Source: an uncultured Candidatus Saccharibacteria bacterium
GTDB taxonomy: Bacteria; Patescibacteriota; Saccharimonadia; Saccharimonadales; Saccharimonadaceae
DNA: 64,000 nt
Direction: 5' to 3'
NCBI GenBank assembly: GCA_947168825.1
Contig: CAMVNH010000003.1
Span: 37,180-101,179, forward strand
Shown here piece by piece: positions 7,726-19,577 of the stretch. Made by a program: the position numbers and the translations under genes. The notes under the pieces are model-generated. The model was not told the origin of the DNA and searched no databases. It saw nothing but the letters and a program-made list of their open reading frames with translations. Positions within the stretch are counted from its first letter, which is position 1, and every line of letters starts with the position of its first letter.

Positions 7726-7745
<20 letters not shown>
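6876..7745 (+). CDS. htpX: membrane zinc metalloprotease HtpX (M48)
   Basis: Peptidase M48 degrades misfolded membrane proteins. The zinc site is visible as HEMSH (about residue 137) with the third ligand in REREYLADASAV. Two N-terminal and two central hydrophobic segments match HtpX topology; 289 aa is typical. The ATG lies one base after the lemA stop and the gene ends inside the next ORF (20-bp overlap), so lemA-htpX-ORF form one operon. Confidence 0.92.
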
Positions 7746-10750
<3,005 letters not shown>

Positions 10751-10803
10751 AAATCCCAATATTTACAAGCAAAAAATAATATTAAAAAATATCGTGCTCA
10801 AGC

Positions 10804-10833
10804 TTGTAATTTTTGAATTTTTTGTTCTATAAT
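10804..10833 (+). promoter_or_regulatory. promoter of 6S-like RNA
   Basis: TTGTAA, an 18-nt T-rich spacer and TATAAT are followed by TCGCGCGT. A similar block with TTGTAA, an 18-nt spacer and TATACT precedes the broken mazF-like gene near 24308-24345. Confidence 0.5.
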
Positions 10834-10839
10834 TCGCGC

Positions 10840-11000
10840 GTGGGCCAGATTAGATATTAGCAAATTAACTTAATCTCTCTGCGAACTAAAAATTCTAGGC
10901 AAGTTGTCTGCTAGTAAAGACACCTAACTCTCTTGGGGGAACTGCAAAATATTGAGCACACAGAATAATCTCTCACTCCATGCTAATGAAATCTGGCCTA
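10840..11000 (+). ncRNA. candidate 6S-like RNA
   Basis: About 160 nt between ligA and the convergent eno has no ORF but folds end to end. GGCCAGATT (10843-10851) pairs with AATCTGGCC (10990-10998), and ATTAGC (10856-10861) with GCTAAT (10982-10987). Inside, AGG/CCT and TGTCT/AGACA make an apical hairpin (about 10896-10926), with unpaired flanks between. A long rod with a central open region and promoter just upstream is the architecture of 6S RNA, the RNA polymerase regulator. I cannot confirm homology by eye; another structured RNA is possible. No clear terminator is visible. Confidence 0.45.
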
Positions 11001-11005
11001 AGCAC

Positions 11006-12322
11006 CTAATCTCGTTCAAGCTTTAGATGACGCAAGTCGTCAATCAAGTTAAAGTCAAAATGTAATTTCGAGTTTCCTTCCTCGATTCGCATTAACTCAT
11101 TGTATTTAGCGATACGTTCTGACCTCGACATCGAGCCGGTCTTTATCTGTCCAGCACCCAATCCAACCGCCAAGTGTGCAATCGAAGTATCTTCGGTTTC
11201 TCCGGAACGGTGCGAAATTACGGTCTTGTAGCCGGCAGCTTTTGCCATTAGTACCGCATCGATCGTCTCCGAGAGTGTTCCAATCTGGTTCGGCTTGATT
11301 AAGATCGCGTTACCGACATGCTCATCGATCCCACGCTTTAGGAGTTTAGTATTCGTCACAAACAAATCATCTCCGACTAGTTGCGTACGTCCACCGAGCT
11401 TCTCGGTCATTTCTTTCCATCCCGCCCAATCATTCTCTGACAGACCATCCTCGATCGAGGCCACTGGGTAATTGTCCAAAATCCAAGTATACCAATCGAT
11501 TAAATTATTTGACCACTTCCAGTCGCCGTTAGTTTTTAGTTCATAATGGTCATCATGATAAAACTCTGAAGCTGCAATATCCATCGCTATGAAGAAGTCT
11601 ATGCCAAGCTTATATTTTGCCTGTTCTATTGCAAGTTTGATACATTCTAGCGGTTCATTATCACCATCACGCAGTCGTGGCGCATAACCACCTTCATCGC
11701 CCACCGTAGTAACGTAGCCACGCTCTTTTAAAACTCCCTTCAATGCATGGAATACATCGGCCCCCATTCGCACTGCTTCATCCATCGTCCCCGCTCCGAG
11801 TGGCATAATCATATATTCCTGAAAATCGGTTGACCAATCTGCATGCACACCACCATTCATCACGTTCATCATCGGCATCGGTAGCGACATTTTCTCGGTT
11901 GTTCCAGCTAATTCCGCTATATATTCATAAAAATGTACATGTCGCGCCTTCGCCACCGCCTTTGCCGTCGCTAGTGACACAGCCAGAATAGCATTTGCCC
12001 CGAGACTAGATTTATTCTCAGTGCCATCAAGCTCTAGCAGCAGCTGGTCTACCGTTTTTTGCTCTGCGGTGTTTTCAACTAGTACATCTCGAATTCTATT
12101 GTTGACATTCCATACGGCTTTTAGCACGCTTTTACCATCGTAATAATATTTATCACCATCCCGTAGCTCTAGAGCTTCGCCTGCACCAGTTGAGGCCCCA
12201 GATGGGACTGCCGCTCTCCCTACATGACCAGAGGACAAGAATACGTCCGCTTCTATCGTAGGGTTACCACGGCTATCTAAAATCTGCCGTGCTTTTATAT
12301 CCGAAATTATAAGACTATCCAT
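11006..12322 (-). CDS. eno: enolase
   Basis: Enolase converts 2-phosphoglycerate to phosphoenolpyruvate in lower glycolysis, feeding the pyruvate kinase encoded at 33.3 kb. Family motifs are visible: [52 protein letters not shown] and SHRSGETED. The start was set at the second ATG (12322), because the -10 box lies 7 nt before it but only 1 nt before the ORF-track ATG 12328. It is divergent from uvrC with a 42-bp gap. Confidence 0.97.
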   Translation of the reverse strand: MDSLIISDIKARQILDSRGNPTIEADVFLSSGHVGRAAVPSGASTGAGEALELRDGDKYYYDGKSVLKAVWNVNNRIRDVLVENTAEQKTVDQLLLELDGTENKSSLGANAILAVSLATAKAVAKARHVHFYEYIAELAGTTEKMSLPMPMMNVMNGGVHADWSTDFQEYMIMPLGAGTMDEAVRMGADVFHALKGVLKERGYVTTVGDEGGYAPRLRDGDNEPLECIKLAIEQAKYKLGIDFFIAMDIAASEFYHDDHYELKTNGDWKWSNNLIDWYTWILDNYPVASIEDGLSENDWAGWKEMTEKLGGRTQLVGDDLFVTNTKLLKRGIDEHVGNAILIKPNQIGTLSETIDAVLMAKAAGYKTVISHRSGETEDTSIAHLAVGLGAGQIKTGSMSRSERIAKYNELMRIEEGNSKLHFDFNLIDDLRHLKLERD

Positions 12323-12329
12323 AAGCATT

Positions 12330-12335
12330 ATTATA
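12330..12335 (-). promoter_or_regulatory. -10 box of eno
   Basis: On the minus strand TGATATAAT ends 7 nt before ATG 12322. Confidence 0.55.
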
Positions 12336-12348
12336 TCACACCAGAAAA

Positions 12349-12357
12349 TGTTATAAT
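12349..12357 (+). promoter_or_regulatory. extended -10 of uvrC
   Basis: TGTTATAAT ends 7 nt before the uvrC ATG, mirroring the eno promoter on the other strand. Confidence 0.6.
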
Positions 12358-12364
12358 AATAAAA

Positions 12365-13639
12365 ATGGTCAACAAATCTGAAAAATTACGAGAGAAACTG
12401 AAAACCTTGCCTAGTAGTCCAGGAGTTTATTTTCATAAGGACAAAAATGGCAAAATTATTTATGTTGGTAAAGCTGCAGTCTTAAAAAACCGTGTTCGCC
12501 AATACTTCCAAAACACCGAGAAGGACCCCAAAACTGAGGCCCTAATTGAAGAAATCGCCGATACTGATTGGACAGTAGTCGATACCGAGATGGACGCACT
12601 CTTCCTTGAGAATGAGATGATCAAGCGATATAAACCAAAATGGAATATTTTGCTTCGTGATGACAAAAATGTCAGCTACGTTCGCATTGATCTAAAATCT
12701 GAAGTTCCGTATGTCTCGATTACTCGCACTCCACTTGATGATGGTGCAAGATATATCGGTCCGTTCTACGCTAAAAACACTATCTCCTCTGCACTCCGAA
12801 TCTTAAGAAGAATTTTCCCATATTATGACCGGCCATATACCGGAAAAAAGACCCTGAATACCGATCTCGGTCTGACCCCTGGTATTGAAATTGGTAAAAT
12901 GGCACCAGAAGATTACAAAAAATCGCTCAGACGCCTAATTTCTTATCTAGAAGGGAACCGCGCTGCTCTCATAAAAAGTCTTGAGAAAACTATGAAAGAG
13001 GAAGCGAAGGCCGGTAACTTTGAAGAGGCTGCCCGCATCCGTGACCAGCTTTTCGGACTTAAGGGACTAAAGAAGAAAATTGTCTTTTCCGACAAGGAAT
13101 TCCTCGACATCTCCTCCGATCATGCGCTGGTCCAACTCCAAGTCTTACTTGGTCTCAAACGACCCCCAAAGCGCATCGAGGGCTATGACATTTCACATAT
13201 TCATGGAACCGATGTTGTCGGTAGTATGGTGGTTTTCGTAAACGGCGCCTCAGACCGTGCTGAATATCGAAAATTCAAACTCCATCGTCAAAAAAACGAT
13301 GACTTAGCTAACTTGCGCGAAATCTTGGTGCGTCGCTTAAAGCATCAAGAATGGCCGTTCCCAGATCTTATCGTGCTCGATGGTGGAAAACTTCAGCTCG
13401 AGGCGGTAAAAGATGCCATCCCAGATAATATACCAATCATCGGTCGCGATAAATCTGGTGATCATACCAAGAATGCCGAAGTAAAAATTGTCATTCCAAA
13501 GGAAGACGGCCAGTATCGCACGGTCCACCTTAAATCAGACGATCATATTTCCCGCCTTATTGCTCGTATTGACGAGGAGGCTCATCGCTTCGCTATTACG
13601 TATCACCGTTTACTCCGTAATAAAAAAATGTTAAAATAA
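12365..13639 (+). CDS. uvrC: excinuclease subunit UvrC, short and cysteine-free
   Basis: UvrC makes the two incisions in nucleotide excision repair. The N-terminal GIY-YIG nuclease ([18 protein letters not shown], residues about 20-37), the UVR motif ([16 protein letters not shown]) and the RNase H-like second nuclease ([19 protein letters not shown]) are intact. At 424 aa it ends at [17 protein letters not shown], so the C-terminal tandem helix-hairpin-helix DNA-binding domain is absent. The stretch that normally holds clustered cysteines reads [20 protein letters not shown], and the whole protein contains no Cys. Confidence 0.95.
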   Translation: MVNKSEKLREKLKTLPSSPGVYFHKDKNGKIIYVGKAAVLKNRVRQYFQNTEKDPKTEALIEEIADTDWTVVDTEMDALFLENEMIKRYKPKWNILLRDDKNVSYVRIDLKSEVPYVSITRTPLDDGARYIGPFYAKNTISSALRILRRIFPYYDRPYTGKKTLNTDLGLTPGIEIGKMAPEDYKKSLRRLISYLEGNRAALIKSLEKTMKEEAKAGNFEEAARIRDQLFGLKGLKKKIVFSDKEFLDISSDHALVQLQVLLGLKRPPKRIEGYDISHIHGTDVVGSMVVFVNGASDRAEYRKFKLHRQKNDDLANLREILVRRLKHQEWPFPDLIVLDGGKLQLEAVKDAIPDNIPIIGRDKSGDHTKNAEVKIVIPKEDGQYRTVHLKSDDHISRLIARIDEEAHRFAITYHRLLRNKKMLK

Positions 13640-13644
13640 TCCAT

Positions 13645-14013
13645 ATGTTTAAAAAATGGATAATCAGTTTTGTCGCTCGTTGGTCATTATCTACCCTTGG
13701 TATGTGGCTCAGCATTACTTTCCTTGGCTCAGTCTCTGGACAACCTAACCCACTTGACTTCATTCTCGCCGGTCTATTTTTCTCCCTAGCTAACTCTTTC
13801 GTCCGCCCACTTGCCACTACACTAACTCTGCCATTGATCATCTTCACCATGGGTCTTTTCACCTTAATTATTAATACCGCTATGGTTGCCCTTGCCATCT
13901 GGCTGACCCCTAATGTCAGCATGGACTTCGCTGGTGCTATTCTTAGCTCCCTCGTCATGAGCGCCGTAAATGGGGTTGTAAATTTCTGGATTACGCCGTA
14001 TACTAGTAGATAG
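13645..14013 (+). CDS. phage-holin-4-superfamily (YvlD-like) membrane protein
   Basis: A 122-aa protein with four hydrophobic segments and the pattern NSFVRPLATTLTLPLIIFTMGLFTLIINTAM, typical of the PF04020/YvlD group. Despite the family name these are chromosomal membrane proteins of unknown function, not lysis proteins. A TGTTAAAAT box overlapping the uvrC stop ends 7 nt before the ATG, so it may be leaderless. Confidence 0.75.
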   Translation: MFKKWIISFVARWSLSTLGMWLSITFLGSVSGQPNPLDFILAGLFFSLANSFVRPLATTLTLPLIIFTMGLFTLIINTAMVALAIWLTPNVSMDFAGAILSSLVMSAVNGVVNFWITPYTSR

Positions 14014-14014
14014 T

Positions 14015-14242
14015 ATGAGTATGGATATTATTTTACGGACATCAACTTTAATTTCGGCTATTTTGTCAATTCTGTTGATTTTATTGCAGCAACGCGGAGC
14101 TTCTCTTGGTGCTGGCTTTGGCGCAAGCGGTGAACTTTACACTACGCGTCGCGGCCTCGATAAATCATTATTCAACGCCACGATCGTATTCGTCATTGTC
14201 TTTATTCTATCTATCTTAGGATTATTATTAATTCCGTCGTAG
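14015..14242 (+). CDS. secG: preprotein translocase subunit SecG
   Basis: SecG assists SecYE in protein export. The 75-aa protein has two hydrophobic helices flanking the conserved LLQQRGASLGAGFGASGELYTTRRG loop, which identifies the family. It begins one base after the preceding stop. Confidence 0.88.
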   Translation: MSMDIILRTSTLISAILSILLILLQQRGASLGAGFGASGELYTTRRGLDKSLFNATIVFVIVFILSILGLLLIPS

Positions 14243-14245
14243 CCT

Positions 14246-15973
14246 ATGAAGAAACTTCTAGAAAAGCGTGGGCAGAGAATCGTTAGAAATCTTTCTCGTT
14301 TTTCGAAGAAGGCTAGTACTGATAGTCGCGAACATATCCAAGAGAATGTAGTCGACAAACTTCCTCACATCCGCAAAATTCGGCTTCTAATTCTTGAGTG
14401 GGCGCTGCTGATTACTGCTCTCATCATGCTCGCTATCACCCAAGCTTTTTGGTACAAAGAATCCTATGCCATTACTACTTGGGGTAAAGGTGGCACCTAT
14501 ACCGAAGCCACACTCGGTAAGGTTAACTCACTAAACCCACTTTTTGCCTCTACTAGTAGTGAACGTACGCTCTCCAAGCTAATGTTTGCTACTCTTTCAT
14601 CCCCAGACTACTCAGGACATATTGGACCGGAACTCGCATCTTCGATTAAAACTGATGAATCCGGTCTTGTTTGGACCGTGAAACTCCGTGAAGGTATTAA
14701 ATGGTCCGATGGGGAACCAATTACCAGTGAAGACGTTCTCTATACCGTCTCAATCCTCCAGCACCCATCAGTTAAGTCCACGTACTCTGCCAACCTTACT
14801 AATGTCAAAGTTTCCGAAGAAGACGGCGCAATCATCTTTACCTTACCTTCTGCTTACGCCAGTTTCTCTTCTGCCTTGAACTTTCCAATTTTGCCGGCCC
14901 ATATCTTAAAAAACGTTGAGCCAGACCTTCTTCTCGAGGATCCATTTAGCCTCTCTCCAGTCACTTCTGGCGCATTTTCATATAATGCGACCCAGGTTAT
15001 TGGCACTACTGGCGAGAAAATTGTCTATCTTTCCCCAAACCCAGCCTATTATAACGGTGAGCCGCGACTTGCTAGCTTCGCAGTACACGCTTACACAACA
15101 ACCGAAGATATTGTTGCCGCCGTCAAAAATGGATCAGTAACTGCCACCGCCGAACTTTTGCCGTCCGATTCTCAAGAGGTTGCGTCCGGCCTAATTTACG
15201 AAAAACAAGCCGCCATCTCTAGCGGTGTTTATGCCTTCTTCAACACAACTGGCGACATTTTCAGCAATAAAGCTTTACGCAAAGCGGTTCAAGAAGGGAT
15301 TGATATGCGTTCGCTCCGTGCGCCAATTGGCGACGAGTTGCCACTAGACTACCCACTCCTAAAAACCCAAGTCGACATCAAAGATTTCCCAAGCCTACCA
15401 GACTATAATCCAGAACATGCTAAAGAAAAGATTAGCGAAGCTAATGTCGGGAACACCCTGCGCCTAGTCACGACTAATACCGGGTATCTATCTAGCGTCG
15501 CCGAAAACTTGAAATACCAACTCGAAAATCTAGGATTTAAGGTTGAGCTCACTATCTATGATCCTGGCCAAGATTTTCTACTTGCTGTCATTCGCCCACG
15601 CGACTACGATATTCTAATCCAGGAAATTGAACTTGGTGCAGATCCAGATCTTTTCGCCTATTACCACTCTTCTCAAGCTACTTCCACTGGTCTCAACCTC
15701 TCAAACTACAACAACACAATCGCCTCCGACCTCATTCTTGCTGCTCGTGGCACTATGGATGCCGAAGTCAGAAACGCCAAATATGAGGCATTCTTAAAAC
15801 TCTGGGTCGATGACGCTCCAGCCATCGGTATCTATCAGGTCAATATGTCGTATTACGTCAATAAAAACGTCCGCAGCTTTTCCGAAGACGACCGTCTAGT
15901 TACACCAGTAGACCGTTTTAACGATGTTTCTTACTGGTCCACAGAGAAAATTGTAAAAAACCGCACACCGTAA
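14246..15973 (+). CDS. membrane-tethered peptide-type ABC substrate-binding protein (SBP_bac_5)
   Basis: The 575-aa product has a basic 45-residue N-terminus, one membrane anchor (about residues 48-68) and a large extracytoplasmic domain. VNSLNPLFASTSSERTLSKLMFATL and WTVKLREGIKWSDGEPITSEDV are hallmark OppA/DppA family sequences. The family binds oligopeptides or other solutes. No permease or ATPase gene lies nearby, so its partner must be encoded elsewhere or it acts as a receptor. The anchor is a transmembrane helix rather than a lipobox. The ATG follows the secG stop by 3 nt. Confidence 0.88.
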   Translation: MKKLLEKRGQRIVRNLSRFSKKASTDSREHIQENVVDKLPHIRKIRLLILEWALLITALIMLAITQAFWYKESYAITTWGKGGTYTEATLGKVNSLNPLFASTSSERTLSKLMFATLSSPDYSGHIGPELASSIKTDESGLVWTVKLREGIKWSDGEPITSEDVLYTVSILQHPSVKSTYSANLTNVKVSEEDGAIIFTLPSAYASFSSALNFPILPAHILKNVEPDLLLEDPFSLSPVTSGAFSYNATQVIGTTGEKIVYLSPNPAYYNGEPRLASFAVHAYTTTEDIVAAVKNGSVTATAELLPSDSQEVASGLIYEKQAAISSGVYAFFNTTGDIFSNKALRKAVQEGIDMRSLRAPIGDELPLDYPLLKTQVDIKDFPSLPDYNPEHAKEKISEANVGNTLRLVTTNTGYLSSVAENLKYQLENLGFKVELTIYDPGQDFLLAVIRPRDYDILIQEIELGADPDLFAYYHSSQATSTGLNLSNYNNTIASDLILAARGTMDAEVRNAKYEAFLKLWVDDAPAIGIYQVNMSYYVNKNVRSFSEDDRLVTPVDRFNDVSYWSTEKIVKNRTP

Positions 15974-15984
15974 GCTTTTTGTGC

Positions 15985-15990
15985 TACAAT
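15985..15990 (+). promoter_or_regulatory. -10 box of the GT-C-like gene
   Basis: TGCTACAAT ends 7 nt before ATG 15998. Confidence 0.5.
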
Positions 15991-15997
15991 ATATAAT

Positions 15998-17485
15998 ATG
16001 CGAGGTAGAGTGAAGGATAATAAAAAAGTCAATTTTTGGCTTGCAGTAGCCATAACGATTGTCTTCGTCGTAGTCGGTGTTTTTCTAATTTTCCATCATG
16101 AACCATGGTGTGATGAAGCTAATCCTTGGCAAATAGCCAAGATTATCAACTTCGGAAATCTTTTCGAGGTTACGAAATATGAACCACACTCCCCACTCTA
16201 TCCTCTCTTTCTTGCTCCGTTCGCCCAAGCTGGCCTCCCATTCATCACTACGAATTTCCTGTCCTTAGCAATAGTCTCTTTAGCCGTATTTCTCTTGCTC
16301 TGGAAATCACCGTTTAAATGGTGGCAAAAAATCGCCATCATCTTATCAGCTGGCTTCTTCTACTATAACTCGGTCTTCGCGCGCGACTATAGCTTCATTG
16401 TCCTCGGTGTCGTCCTAGTCGGACTAACCTACGCTGGGCGCCACGAGCATCCAATACGTTATATTCTTTCGCTCGCTCTACTCTCTCAGTCTCATATCTT
16501 GGCCGGCGGATTTGTCGCCCTACTCTCTATTGGATTCTTCGTCGAATGCATTAAAGCAAAGAAATTTACCCAGATGATTGTCCCGGCATTCATCCTGATA
16601 GGTGCCCTCGCACTCTTGTTGCCAGCGATATTCACGACCCTCCACAGCCACCAAATCATCACTCCTTCATTAAACGGTCAGTACCGTATGAACCTGACAG
16701 AGTACATGCGATCTTTCAATCTGGTCCTGTTCGGTCTAGCTATGCCGATTACCGAGCTCAGTCTCCTATTTATCATGATTTACTTCTTTGCACGCTACCC
16801 GAAAATTTTTCTCTACTCACTTTTCGGCTTCGGTTTTTATTTCTCAGTACTCTTTATCGCTTACAATACTACGATTATGCCACACAAGCCAGCCATCTTC
16901 ATCCTTCTGATCACCTTAGCTGTCTGGCTTACTAAATCAGAGCAACGTCGAAAACGCAGTATCTTGGACCGTCTAACTGGCAAACTCGAACTGTATAAGC
17001 TCATTTCTTACTACATCCCAATCGGCACTTTTTGTTTCGTGCCGATTATCCTCTCCGTACCACACACTATCTCCGAAGCTTACTATGATATGGACAGTCA
17101 ATATAGCTATTCTAAGGAAGTATCCGACGTTCTCAACTCGCTAGAGAATAATGCCGTAATCTTAGTTGGGTCCGATGATACCCTTACACCGGCGATTAGT
17201 TTTGTGCCATATCTAAAAGGAGACCGAATCATTTATGACGTCGTAGATGATAAACCATTTGATTATATGGTTTGGGACTCCGAAGCCAAGACCGTCGACG
17301 ATAGCGAGTTGGATGCAACAATCCTAAAATTCCAAGATCGCCCGACATATATCATCGCCAGATTCAACGCATGTGGCAACTCTATGGGCGAGGCCAATAT
17401 CAAGGGGATCTGGAAAGAAATAGGAACCTTCTCTCCACAGAACAAAGCCTACGACCCAGCAATCCGCATTTACAAAATCAACTAA
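15998..17485 (+). CDS. GT-C-like polytopic membrane glycosyltransferase
   Basis: The 495-aa protein has about ten or eleven hydrophobic segments and a 120-residue soluble C-terminus. The first extracytoplasmic loop reads HHEPWCDEANPWQIA, matching the acidic DE motif of GT-C enzymes (PMT/ArnT type) that transfer sugars from polyprenyl-phosphate donors. I infer glycosylation of cell-envelope proteins or polymers, which would suit the surface-protein cluster that follows, but neither donor nor acceptor can be read. Confidence 0.65.
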   Translation: MRGRVKDNKKVNFWLAVAITIVFVVVGVFLIFHHEPWCDEANPWQIAKIINFGNLFEVTKYEPHSPLYPLFLAPFAQAGLPFITTNFLSLAIVSLAVFLLLWKSPFKWWQKIAIILSAGFFYYNSVFARDYSFIVLGVVLVGLTYAGRHEHPIRYILSLALLSQSHILAGGFVALLSIGFFVECIKAKKFTQMIVPAFILIGALALLLPAIFTTLHSHQIITPSLNGQYRMNLTEYMRSFNLVLFGLAMPITELSLLFIMIYFFARYPKIFLYSLFGFGFYFSVLFIAYNTTIMPHKPAIFILLITLAVWLTKSEQRRKRSILDRLTGKLELYKLISYYIPIGTFCFVPIILSVPHTISEAYYDMDSQYSYSKEVSDVLNSLENNAVILVGSDDTLTPAISFVPYLKGDRIIYDVVDDKPFDYMVWDSEAKTVDDSELDATILKFQDRPTYIIARFNACGNSMGEANIKGIWKEIGTFSPQNKAYDPAIRIYKIN

Positions 17486-17491
17486 GTGTGC

Positions 17492-17497
17492 TATACT
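17492..17497 (+). promoter_or_regulatory. promoter of tRNA-Leu(GAG)
   Basis: TGCTATACT lies 21 nt before the mature tRNA 5' end. Confidence 0.5.
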
Positions 17498-17518
17498 AGA
17501 CTAGTACCTTATAAATTT

Positions 17519-17608
17519 GCGCCTGTGGTGGAATTGGTAGACACGCTACCTTGAGGTGGTAGTGGCCGTTTTTTGGCTGTGCTAGTTCGAGTCTAGTCAG
17601 GCGCACCA
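17519..17608 (+). tRNA. tRNA-Leu(GAG)
   Basis: Acceptor GCGCCTG/CAGGCGC, anticodon stem-loop CTACC-TTGAGGT-GGTAG with anticodon GAG, a long class II variable arm, and an encoded CCA. The precursor ends are complementary (AGTACC at 17503 and GGTACT at 17609) and the 3' copy runs into six Ts, so the terminator stem is formed with the transcript 5' end. Confidence 0.97.
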
Positions 17609-17661
17609 GGTACTTTTTTGTTCCTGTGGAAAAGTCTTAATAAAAAGTTCAAAAAAGGATA

Positions 17662-17690
17662 TTGACACAAGCTTTTTAGTAATATAAAAT
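17662..17690 (+). promoter_or_regulatory. promoter of WxL-like surface protein gene
   Basis: A consensus TTGACA, a 17-nt spacer and TAAAAT are followed by a roughly 40-nt AT-rich leader. This is one of the strongest-looking promoters in the window. Confidence 0.7.
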
Positions 17691-17735
17691 AAAAATTACA
17701 AAAAGGTTATATATAAAAATAGAAAGGAAACAAAA

Positions 17736-18461
17736 ATGTCCAAATCTACAAAAATTATTGCTGCATTAGGTGTTGTCGCTGGTCTCGGCGTCGCCGCTCT
17801 ACCTCTCAGCTCCTATGCTACTGAAGGTGAAGTTTCCGGCAACGTCACCATTAGCGCAACAATCACTGATTCTATCGCAATGCGAATTCAGTCCAACTCT
17901 GATAGCACCAACGCCAATGCGCAAAGCGGTTATGGCGTAGTTCAATACAATCCAAGCTCTATGCAGAATTCTGGTGACCCTACTGCCACCACTGGTCCAT
18001 CCCTAGCATCCGTATCGCTCGCAGCTAACACTTATAATTATGATACACTCTATTCGGACATCGAAGTACGCTCCAACACTGGCTATTTCAAAGTTACATT
18101 GCAGGATGCCGATACCACCAATACTTTAGATGGCGCTAGTGCTTCCATTCCTGCTGTTAGTACTGAGTCTGCACAACCAGGTGGGGATCCTACTCCATCC
18201 GGTACCCTCAGTCAGTATACTGCAGGTTGGGGCTACCACGTAGGCGCAGTCGCAGAACAAGATGCAGCATCTGCCGTATGGAATGCAGTCCCAACTTCTA
18301 ATGCTGCCTCAGCAGATACTATCGTAGAGCACACTGCAAGTAACTGGGGTGGCACCGCAACTAAGGTTGTCTACGGCGTAGCAACTGGTCAAACTGCAAC
18401 TGGTACTTACACTGACACTGTGGTTTACACCGCTACTACCGACACTGCAAATAACGGCTAG
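17736..18461 (+). CDS. secreted WxL-like surface protein
   Basis: The 241-aa protein has a signal peptide ending near SSYATEGE. The mature part contains SDIEVRSNTGYFKVTLQDADTTN and ends GTYTDTVVYTATTD. It shares SD/E-I-E/D-VRSNTG, a central W...W..P pattern and GTYxDxVVYTATT with the convergent gene at 18743, and the last part with the large protein at 61874. This resembles WxL cell-wall-binding domains (W motif, YTATLTW-like end) but is not canonical. The nearby WxLIP/DUF916-like genes support a cell-surface complex. AAAGGA lies upstream of the ATG. Confidence 0.65.
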   Translation: MSKSTKIIAALGVVAGLGVAALPLSSYATEGEVSGNVTISATITDSIAMRIQSNSDSTNANAQSGYGVVQYNPSSMQNSGDPTATTGPSLASVSLAANTYNYDTLYSDIEVRSNTGYFKVTLQDADTTNTLDGASASIPAVSTESAQPGGDPTPSGTLSQYTAGWGYHVGAVAEQDAASAVWNAVPTSNAASADTIVEHTASNWGGTATKVVYGVATGQTATGTYTDTVVYTATTDTANNG

Positions 18462-18474
18462 TACAAGCTATCAT

Positions 18475-18502
18475 AAAAAAGACCGCTAAGGCGGTCTTTT
18501 TT
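18475..18502 (+). terminator. intrinsic terminator after the WxL-like gene
   Basis: AAAAAAGACCGC-taag-GCGGTCTTTTTT is a perfect 12-bp stem with a 3' T-run. It can act in both directions. Confidence 0.9.
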
Positions 18503-18687
18503 AGTGTTGTCATAACGTCCAGAGCTTACCTCCTCCTATTAGACCTCCTTCATTTAGCACTTATGCAAATCAGGACTAACGACGAAGATATAGATACGGT
18601 AGCATGGCACGCTCAATAAATCAGGAATGGGAGGCCTAGGTTGCTTCATTATGTACTCTATTCGCGCCATTAATCTGAAATATCCAT
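18503..18687. other. intergenic stretch between convergent surface genes
   Basis: No gene is supported. Two GGAGG-like motifs occur on the minus strand near 18530-18550 but are not followed by a credible ORF. Confidence 0.4.
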
Positions 18688-18730
18688 CTTAACATAGAAA
18701 TCACCCTTGGCGGGTGATTTCTATGTTAAG
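18688..18730. repeat. perfect 19-bp inverted repeat
   Basis: CTTAACATAGAAATCACCC and GGGTGATTTCTATGTTAAG flank a 5-nt loop, and CCA/TGG extends the stem after one bulge. Its position just past the stop of the minus-strand gene fits a bidirectional terminator, but it has no T-run and is unusually long and AT-rich. Confidence 0.7.
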
Positions 18731-18742
18731 TGGATGTTATGA

Positions 18743-19417
18743 TTATTTCGTTGTTGCCGTATAAACTACGATGTCACTATAAGTTCCGGTCTTGATTGAC
18801 CCAGAAGCCACACCGTAGTTTACTGTTGTCACATCACTATAGGCAGCTGCCGGAGAAACGTCGTTCGCACCATTATTTATGATTACAAGTGCTGATCCGC
18901 TCGAAGCTGGCATAGCTGTCCAGTTGGTAATATCCCCACCTCTAACTGCCCAAGAAGCAGTATTCGCAACTGGGGTCCCACTTGCAGTTGGGATGTATTC
19001 ACCGACGGTGTTGCTAGGAGTTGCTAGATTTAAGTTTGTGTTATCGTCAGCATCTTTTAAGGTCAAGGTAAATGCGCCAGTATTAGAACGGACGTCAATT
19101 TCAGATTTAAGAGTTGTCAGGTCTACTTGATTTGCGGCCAAACTTAGGCCAGTCGCCTGAGAATTACCAGAGGTCGAATCATCTGGGCTCGGCTCTGAGC
19201 CGTCAGGACCATATCCTATGAAACCATAAGTCACATCTGCGTTAGATTTAATGCGCATTGCGATAACCGGATTCACAGTGATGTCGACGTCTACATTGTC
19301 GGCACATTGACGACCATTATTGGTGCAGGTTACGGTACCATACGCAGCCAAAGGCAGCATCGAAACGCAAGAAGTGGCTACTATGCCAGATACTGCTAGA
19401 ATAGTGTTCATTTTCAT
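18743..19417 (-). CDS. secreted WxL-like surface protein, paralogue
   Basis: The 224-aa product has a signal peptide (MKMNTILAVSGIVATSCVSMLPLAAYG) and a domain with VIAMRIKSNADVTYGF, SEIDVRSNTGAFTLTLKDADDNTN, ASWAVRGGDITNWTAMP and a terminal GTYSDIVVYTATTK. It is clearly paralogous to the convergent gene at 17736 and probably binds the cell wall in the same way. The start is set at ATG 19417, 10 nt after AGGAG; the ORF-track start seven codons earlier lies before that site. Two Cys residues near the mature N-terminus (TCTNNGRQCAD) could form a disulfide. Confidence 0.65.
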   Translation of the reverse strand: MKMNTILAVSGIVATSCVSMLPLAAYGTVTCTNNGRQCADNVDVDITVNPVIAMRIKSNADVTYGFIGYGPDGSEPSPDDSTSGNSQATGLSLAANQVDLTTLKSEIDVRSNTGAFTLTLKDADDNTNLNLATPSNTVGEYIPTASGTPVANTASWAVRGGDITNWTAMPASSGSALVIINNGANDVSPAAAYSDVTTVNYGVASGSIKTGTYSDIVVYTATTK

Positions 19418-19462
19418 TAGGGTATAGCTCCTGTCCATTTATGTGACCTTATATATAGTCTT

Positions 19463-19491
19463 ATTCTACCAAAGCATAGGCTAAATAGCAA
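19463..19491 (-). promoter_or_regulatory. promoter of the paralogous WxL-like gene
   Basis: On the minus strand TTGCTA, a 17-nt spacer and TAGAAT. Confidence 0.5.
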
Positions 19492-19526
19492 GACCTTTAT
19501 GCTAAAAAGTTTATGAAAAAATGTGG

Positions 19527-19555
19527 TTGATTTTCGCTTTATGCTCGTGTATAAT
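19527..19555 (+). promoter_or_regulatory. promoter of the DUF916-like operon
   Basis: TTGATT, a 17-nt spacer and TATAAT precede the AAGGAGG ribosome site of the first gene. Confidence 0.55.
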
Positions 19556-19577
19556 CGAACGTATAACAAGGAGGTTA

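Noticed and set aside
18435-18520. Short minus-strand ORF with signal-like sequence after GGAGGAGG
   Set aside because: Its hydrophobic part is the antisense of the terminator hairpin and the end of the surface gene; spacing to the ribosome site is poor.
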